A stretch of DNA of 8,659 bases from Actinomycetota bacterium (GTDB lineage Bacteria > Actinomycetota > Acidimicrobiia > Acidimicrobiales > Ilumatobacteraceae), in contig WLKU01000052.1 in assembly GCA_009701105.1 (NCBI GenBank), forward strand, positions 1-8,659, given 5' to 3'. The position numbers and the translations under genes are program-made. Under the pieces are notes generated by a model. That model was not told the DNA's origin. It did not search any database and saw only the letters and a program-made list of their open reading frames with translations. Shown in pieces: positions 6,753-8,659 of the stretch (positions within the stretch are counted from its first letter, which is position 1; each line of letters begins with the position of its first letter).

Positions 6753-7073
6753 ATGCCTTCCAATCCGTTTACCGATCCGCAGTGGGCATCTCGCACGGTT
6801 GACGCGATTGACCGAATTGTTGCCTTTGTACGCGATCGAACAACGCGCCCCGCAGTAGCGATTGTTCGGGGCCTTATTTTTGGAAGCATGGCAATTGTTG
6901 GCGCCATTTTTGTAGTGATCATTCTTGTGATTGGTGGAATTCGTGCTCTACATTCGCTGCTTGACATTTGGTGGTCGCGCGATACCGCAGTGTGGGCTTC
7001 TTATTTGATTATTAGTGGCGTATTTTGTGTCATTGGCATGTTGTTGATGCGCCGCCGCCATCCACAAGACTAA
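6753..7073 (+). CDS. Small two-TM membrane protein of unknown function
   Basis: This 106-residue protein has a soluble, probably amphipathic N-terminus containing WASRTVDAIDRIVAFVRDRT (11-30), then TM1 at about 41-63, a short loop with R64 and W73-W74, TM2 at about 79-98, and a basic RRR end. With the positive-inside rule both ends are probably cytoplasmic. Similar small actinobacterial proteins exist near trx genes, but I know no function. The gene starts 9 bp after the kinase stop and ends 28 bp before trxB, so it is very likely cotranscribed with both. No Shine-Dalgarno is seen; TAGCCT (6741-6746) includes the kinase stop codon and lies 6 nt before the ATG. Confidence 0.82.
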   Translation: MPSNPFTDPQWASRTVDAIDRIVAFVRDRTTRPAVAIVRGLIFGSMAIVGAIFVVIILVIGGIRALHSLLDIWWSRDTAVWASYLIISGVFCVIGMLLMRRRHPQD

Positions 7074-7101
7074 ATACCGACCAAACAGAAAAGAAACCCC
7101 C

Positions 7102-8055
7102 ATGACCACACCATTACATAGCAAAGTATTGATTATTGGATCTGGCCCTGCCGGACTCACTGCCGCCATATATGTCGCTCGTGCCAACCTGCAGCCACTC
7201 GTCATTGAGGGAGAGCCTTCTTCTACGTCTGATCAACCGGGTGGCCAATTAATGTTGACGACCGAAGTCGAAAATTTCCCTGGTTTTCCAGAAGGCATCA
7301 TGGGACCAGAGTTAATGATGCGTTGTCGAGATCAAGCAATTCGATTTGGAACCGAATTTCTTACCGAAAAAGTTACAAAAGTTGATTTTTCATCCAGGCC
7401 GTTTCGAGCATGGGTTCGCGACACCGAATACACCGCCGACTCAATCATCGTCAGCACTGGTGCGCAATCGCTGATGCTTGGACTCGAAGAAGAAAAGCGA
7501 TTGATTGGTCACGGTCTTTCAACTTGTGCGACATGTGATGGGTTTTTCTTTCGTGGTCAAGAAATCGTGGTAGTTGGTGGAGGGGACTCGGCACTTGAAG
7601 AAGCGCAGTTCCTCACCAAGTTTGCATCTAAGGTCACCATCGTTCATCGCCGCGATTCTTTGCGTGCTTCAAAAATCATGCAGGATCGTGCCTTTAAAAA
7701 TGAGAAGATTTCATTTATTTGGAACAAGCAAGTAACTCGCGTTCTCGGTGAAGACAAAGTGAGCGGCATCGAAATGACCGACACCGTCACAGGTGAGCAG
7801 TCGTCAATGAATGTCACTGGCATTTTTGTGGCGATTGGTCATCGACCAAACACCGATCTGTTTAAGGGCATTTTGCAGATGGAAGACACTGGATACTTGA
7901 CTACGAAGTCTGGGTCGACCTACACCAACATTGATGGCGTGTTTGCTTGTGGAGACGTGCAAGACCACACATATCGACAAGCTATTACTGCTGCAGGTTC
8001 TGGTTGTATGGCGGCAATTGATTGTGAGCGGTGGCTAGAGGCACAGCACTCATAG
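7102..8055 (+). CDS. trxB: Thioredoxin-disulfide reductase
   Basis: The 317-residue product is a low-molecular-weight, FAD-containing NADPH-dependent thioredoxin reductase, a cytoplasmic homodimer that reduces the thioredoxin encoded next to it. Visible motifs are the FAD-binding GSGPAG (13-18), the redox-active CATC (142-145), the NADPH-binding GGGDSA (159-164), HRR (182-184) for the NADPH 2'-phosphate, and the C-terminal FAD motif GDV (284-286) followed by YRQAITAAGSG. The length is standard. It precedes trxA by 61 bp, the usual actinobacterial order. The start ATG has only a weak purine stretch (AGAAAAG) upstream. Confidence 0.97.
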   Translation: MTTPLHSKVLIIGSGPAGLTAAIYVARANLQPLVIEGEPSSTSDQPGGQLMLTTEVENFPGFPEGIMGPELMMRCRDQAIRFGTEFLTEKVTKVDFSSRPFRAWVRDTEYTADSIIVSTGAQSLMLGLEEEKRLIGHGLSTCATCDGFFFRGQEIVVVGGGDSALEEAQFLTKFASKVTIVHRRDSLRASKIMQDRAFKNEKISFIWNKQVTRVLGEDKVSGIEMTDTVTGEQSSMNVTGIFVAIGHRPNTDLFKGILQMEDTGYLTTKSGSTYTNIDGVFACGDVQDHTYRQAITAAGSGCMAAIDCERWLEAQHS

Positions 8056-8079
8056 TCCAGAGTTGAATGTTGACGTGGG

Positions 8080-8085
8080 TATTAT
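8080..8085 (+). promoter_or_regulatory. Candidate -10 hexamer of a trxA promoter
   Basis: TATTAT in the trxB-trxA gap matches the -10 consensus at 5 of 6 positions. It would give a leader of about 25 nt ending in GGAA (8109-8112), a weak ribosome-binding site 4 nt before the trxA ATG. No -35 hexamer is found at the proper spacing; TTGAAT (8063-8068) and TTGACG (8070-8075) are too close. I see no SigR/SigH-type GGAAT...GTT signature. Confidence 0.3.
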
Positions 8086-8116
8086 GTTGCACACGCACTA
8101 AACAGACTGGAACAAT

Positions 8117-8455
8117 ATGGCAGACGGAATTATCACCCTGACAAGCAACAGCTTTGACGAGACCGTAAAAAGCTCGACCACACCAATACTCGTTGACTTT
8201 TGGGCAGAGTGGTGTGGGCCATGCAAAGCAATTGCGCCAGTTCTCAAAGAGCTCTCAACCGAACTTGCCGGAAAAGTGACCATCGCAAAACTTGATGTTG
8301 ACGCACATGGAGATATTGCGCAGCGTTTCAGTGTGATGAGCATTCCAACATTGTTGATTTTTAATAACGGTGAAGTGCAAAAGCGTTTGGTTGGGGCAAA
8401 AGGTAAGGGTCAATTGCTACAGGAGCTTGCAGAATTTCTCCCAACTTCCCATTAA
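8117..8455 (+). CDS. trxA: Thioredoxin
   Basis: This is a typical 112-residue single-domain thioredoxin, the cytoplasmic dithiol donor for ribonucleotide reductase, methionine sulfoxide reductase and similar enzymes. It has VDFWAEWCGPCK (26-37) with active-site C33 and C36, the buried Asp D27, and the cis-proline P77 in SIPT. No signal peptide is present. It is reduced by the product of the upstream trxB gene. The cwlM-like frame begins immediately after its stop. Confidence 0.97.
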   Translation: MADGIITLTSNSFDETVKSSTTPILVDFWAEWCGPCKAIAPVLKELSTELAGKVTIAKLDVDAHGDIAQRFSVMSIPTLLIFNNGEVQKRLVGAKGKGQLLQELAEFLPTSH

Positions 8456-8457
8456 CA

Positions 8458-8659
8458 ATTAAGCAGCGCAATAACGCAGTAGCTGCGATGCAGCAGCGCC
8501 TCACGGCGCTTGGAATGCTTGATGATTCGCTTGTGGAGCGCGGCTATTTCTGCGAATTCACCCATACGGCGCTGCGTGAATTTCAGACCAATCGCGGTCT
8601 ACCCCAAGATGGTGTTTGTGATCGCAATGCATGGGATGCACTGATTGAGGCTTCTTGGC
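8458..8659 (+). CDS. cwlM: N-terminus of CwlM-like peptidoglycan-binding protein (partial)
   Basis: The frame reads through the window end and encodes a PG_binding_1-type domain: A-V-A-A-M-Q-Q-R-L-T-A-L-G-M-L, then TALREFQTNRGLPQDGV and DRNAWDALIEASW. This pattern and the position after trxB-trxA match CwlM (Rv3915), which in Mycobacterium is a catalytically inactive amidase-fold protein that stimulates MurA when phosphorylated by PknB. The amidase-like domain lies beyond the window, so an active amidase cannot be excluded. The start is uncertain: the only conventional start is ATG 8488, yet similarity to the domain begins about 10 codons earlier. The coordinate given uses the non-canonical ATT at 8458, 2 nt after the trxA stop. 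The frame is closed upstream by TAA at 8404-8406. Confidence 0.75.
   Translation, partial: MKQRNNAVAAMQQRLTALGMLDDSLVERGYFCEFTHTALREFQTNRGLPQDGVCDRNAWDALIEASW
8462..8499 (+). repeat. Hairpin enclosing ATG 8488 and AGCAGCGC direct repeat
   Basis: GCTGC (8482-8486) and GCAGC (8490-8494) form a perfect 5-bp stem with GAT as the tri-nucleotide loop, placing ATG 8488 inside the hairpin. AGCAGCGC occurs at 8462-8469 and again at 8492-8499, a 30-bp period. The sequence is also coding for the peptidoglycan-binding domain, so part of the similarity may be codon-driven. Confidence 0.35.

Noticed and set aside
8056..8116. SigR/SigH-type oxidative stress promoter before trxA
   Set aside because: No GGAAT-like -35 with a GTT -10 at 18-19 bp is present in this gap or before trxB.

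Overview
The window looks like chromosomal DNA from an actinobacterium of roughly 50% G+C, well below the usual actinobacterial value. I infer a low-GC member of class Acidimicrobiia (freshwater or marine Ilumatobacteraceae type), but no rRNA gene is present to confirm this. The gene order is the origin-proximal actinobacterial block known from Mycobacterium (pcnA - Rv3909 - mviN - sigM - trxB - trxC - cwlM - parB/parA), with substitutions in the middle.

Left part, minus strand (1-2128): a CCA-adding enzyme / poly(A) polymerase-type nucleotidyltransferase (pcnA) is followed at 11 bp by a DUF5318 zinc-ribbon-like protein. A 128-bp leader then precedes the first two codons of a further minus-strand gene cut by the window edge; by analogy with Rv0049-Rv0050 it could be a class A penicillin-binding protein. 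On the minus strand this leader holds a perfect stem whose 7-nt loop is fully complementary to the ribosome-binding site of the edge gene.

Right part, plus strand (2150-8659): a probable operon runs DUF6049 envelope protein - DegV family fatty-acid-binding protein - transmembrane Ser/Thr protein kinase - two-TM small membrane protein - thioredoxin reductase (trxB) - thioredoxin (trxA) - start of a CwlM-type peptidoglycan-binding protein. Gaps are 25, 75, 9, 28, 61 and 2 (or 32) bp.

The main point of interest is the position where Mycobacterium has mviN/murJ and sigM. Here there is a degV gene and a kinase with all catalytic residues, one TM segment and an extracytoplasmic domain resembling the one at the C-terminus of actinobacterial MviN, where the kinase-like domain is a pseudokinase. 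The locus may represent a split arrangement in which an active kinase, encoded beside the CwlM homologue, links envelope sensing to peptidoglycan synthesis. A second theme is translation start: several genes lack a Shine-Dalgarno sequence and instead have TANNNT hexamers 6-8 nt upstream of the start, twice overlapping the stop codon of the previous gene. I found no tRNA or rRNA gene, CRISPR array, insertion sequence or convincing intrinsic terminator.
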